NCBI RefSeq assembly: GCF_030544485.1
Contig: NZ_CP130610.1
Location: forward strand, 2,108,001-2,172,000
DNA: 64,000 nucleotides
From: Halomonas sp. HAL1
Lineage (GTDB): Bacteria > Pseudomonadota > Gammaproteobacteria > Pseudomonadales > Halomonadaceae
Direction: 5' to 3'
A model generated the notes under the pieces. The model saw only the letters and a list, made by a program, of their open reading frames with translations. It ran no database searches and was not told where the DNA came from. Position numbers and translations under genes: made by a program. Shown piece after piece: positions 62,892-64,000 of the stretch. Positions within the stretch are counted from its first letter, which is position 1; the number at the start of each line of letters is the position of its first letter.

Positions 62892-64000
62892 ATGCGTATA
62901 AAAACAACATTCCCGCTCGCAATAAGCAGCTTGGCTGCAGGCGTAATGCTCGCTGGTCATGTAAATGCTATGCCAAACACGCTGAACTGGACCGCCTATG
63001 GGACGGGTACTAGCGGGCATGCGCAAATCATGGCAATTAGCCAACTGCTCCAGCAAGAGCACGGCACCCAGTCTCGCGTTATCCCTGGTGAAAACGACAC
63101 CATGCGGATGACGCCGTTAAAAACCGGCCGTGTAGATCTATGCGCCTGCGGTATCGCCAGCTACTACGGTTCAGAGGGCGTAATGATGTTTGCCGGGCCC
63201 GACTGGGGCCCGCAGCCTATCCGCGTGATATCAACCTCCATGGCCACCTTTGGATTGGGCATGGCTGTCGCGGGTGACGTTGAGATTGATTCAATCGCTG
63301 ATCTGGAAGGCAAGCGGCTGGCTTACCTGCGGGGCGACGATGCACTAAACAAAGCCGCCGAGGCATATCTAGCATTTGCCGGACTAACGTGGGATGACGT
63401 TGAGCGGGTGGACTTCCCCGGCTACAACGCCGCCTTTGATGGCATTATCAGCGGCCGAGCCGATGCCGCAATCACCACAACTGTTACACCAGCAGCACAA
63501 CGCCTTTCGGCCAGCCCTCGAGGCCTTCAATGGCCTGAACTACCTTCGGAAGACGAAGCGGGCTGGCAACAAATGCTTGAGGTTGCACCCTACTTTCAGC
63601 CTCATAGCGTAACCTCAGGGGCAGGCATTGATGCCGAACAACCACTCGCCAGCGCCAGCTACCCGTACCCCGTTATGGTCAGCAATGCCGACCTTGCTCC
63701 TGAAACCGTTCAAGGCCTGATCACCACATTGGTCGAATCATTTGACGACTATAAAGACAACGCGCCAGGCGCCAGAGGCTATGCGCTGGAAAACCAGAAT
63801 ATGACCTGGGTAGTGCCTTTCCACGACGCAGTGGTGGAGTACTATCGGGATACCGGCGTCTGGACGGACGAAATGGACGAGCATCAAAACGCGCTGGTTG
63901 AGCGTCAAACCTTACTAATGGATACCTGGGAACGCTACAAGGAAGATGCACCTGAAGATGAAGAGGCGTTTATATCCGGCTGGATGTCTGAACGCCGTTC
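62892..64000 (+). CDS. TAXI-family TRAP substrate-binding protein (copy 2, cut by window end)
   Basis: An open frame from ATG 62892 (AAGAGGAG upstream) runs to the end of the window without a stop. A signal peptide (ISSLAAGVMLAGHVNAMP) is followed by WTAYGTGTSGHAQIMAISQL. It is closely similar to copy 1 along its whole length (VDLCACGIASYYGSEGVMMF; DDYKDNAPGARGYALENQN). About 370 residues are visible, so only the last few are missing. It is a tandem paralogue of 59643-60803 across the permease gene. Confidence 0.9.
   Translation, partial: MRIKTTFPLAISSLAAGVMLAGHVNAMPNTLNWTAYGTGTSGHAQIMAISQLLQQEHGTQSRVIPGENDTMRMTPLKTGRVDLCACGIASYYGSEGVMMFAGPDWGPQPIRVISTSMATFGLGMAVAGDVEIDSIADLEGKRLAYLRGDDALNKAAEAYLAFAGLTWDDVERVDFPGYNAAFDGIISGRADAAITTTVTPAAQRLSASPRGLQWPELPSEDEAGWQQMLEVAPYFQPHSVTSGAGIDAEQPLASASYPYPVMVSNADLAPETVQGLITTLVESFDDYKDNAPGARGYALENQNMTWVVPFHDAVVEYYRDTGVWTDEMDEHQNALVERQTLLMDTWERYKEDAPEDEEAFISGWMSERR

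Noticed and set aside
1..64000. CRISPR arrays
   Set aside because: No regularly spaced direct repeats of about 25-40 bp and no cas genes were found.
1..64000. Replication origin or plasmid replication genes
   Set aside because: No replication initiator, DnaA-box cluster or partition genes were seen; the housekeeping block is chromosomal.

Overview
The window looks like a chromosomal segment of a gammaproteobacterium, most likely a Halomonas-like member of the Halomonadaceae. This is an inference from the density of TRAP/TTT/TAXI solute transporters, the housekeeping blocks (dnaQ-rnhA, yejABEF, nudC, sohB, rsuA, yafV) and the CCA-encoding tRNA-Ser; no 16S gene is present. Bases 1-32,600 are accessory DNA and bases 32,800-64,000 are mostly stable core genome.

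Accessory part. It opens with the broken end of an IS3-type transposase. Next, a LacI regulator (minus) diverges from a plus-strand operon: TRAP transporter DctPQM, an epimerase-like SDR, a RuBisCO-like protein and a DUF1537 acid-sugar kinase. This looks like a sugar-acid uptake and cleavage pathway. A radC scrap and a single integron-type cassette follow. Then comes a long minus-strand operon read from 17,365 down to 9,025: TRAP DctPQM, SDR, 3-hydroxyacyl/gulonate-type dehydrogenase, BKACE beta-keto acid cleavage enzyme, gamma-carbonic-anhydrase-like protein, LacI regulator and glycerate kinase. Its first gene (dctP) and last gene (glycerate kinase) each carry a single-base frameshift.

Two integron cassette arrays without an integrase (18,130-21,126 and 28,156-31,112, both read on the minus strand) flank a plus-strand D-tartrate cluster: GntR regulator, tripartite tricarboxylate transporter TctCAB, D-tartrate dehydratase, and a tartrate/D-malate dehydrogenase. 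The cassettes encode proteins typical of conflict or defence cargo: an HEPN-motif protein preceded by a tRNA-like cloverleaf with a stretched anticodon stem, a Ser/Thr kinase, a CoiA-like nuclease, a TIR/deoxyribosyltransferase-like protein, and small helical or membrane proteins. A 167-bp MITE-like element lies at the end of array 1 and an intact IS30-family element beside array 2. tRNA-Ser(UGA) marks the edge of the core region.

Core part. It holds a K+/H+ antiporter, an NMT1-type binding protein, a DnaQ/GIY-YIG fusion nuclease, an esterase, YhhQ with a likely preQ1 riboswitch, a propionyl-CoA synthetase, an ArsR regulator, SohB, an SCP2 protein, NudC, DnaQ, RNase HI, a methyltransferase, GloB, MltD, the YejABEF peptide importer, RsuA, YafV, RarD, a deleted chemoreceptor and a SulP transporter. 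It ends with a TAXI-TRAP operon in which the permease is flanked by two paralogous binding proteins, the second cut off by the window end. All four binding-protein/permease junctions in the window (TRAP x2, TTT, TAXI) contain an RNA hairpin, which would suit making more binding protein than permease.
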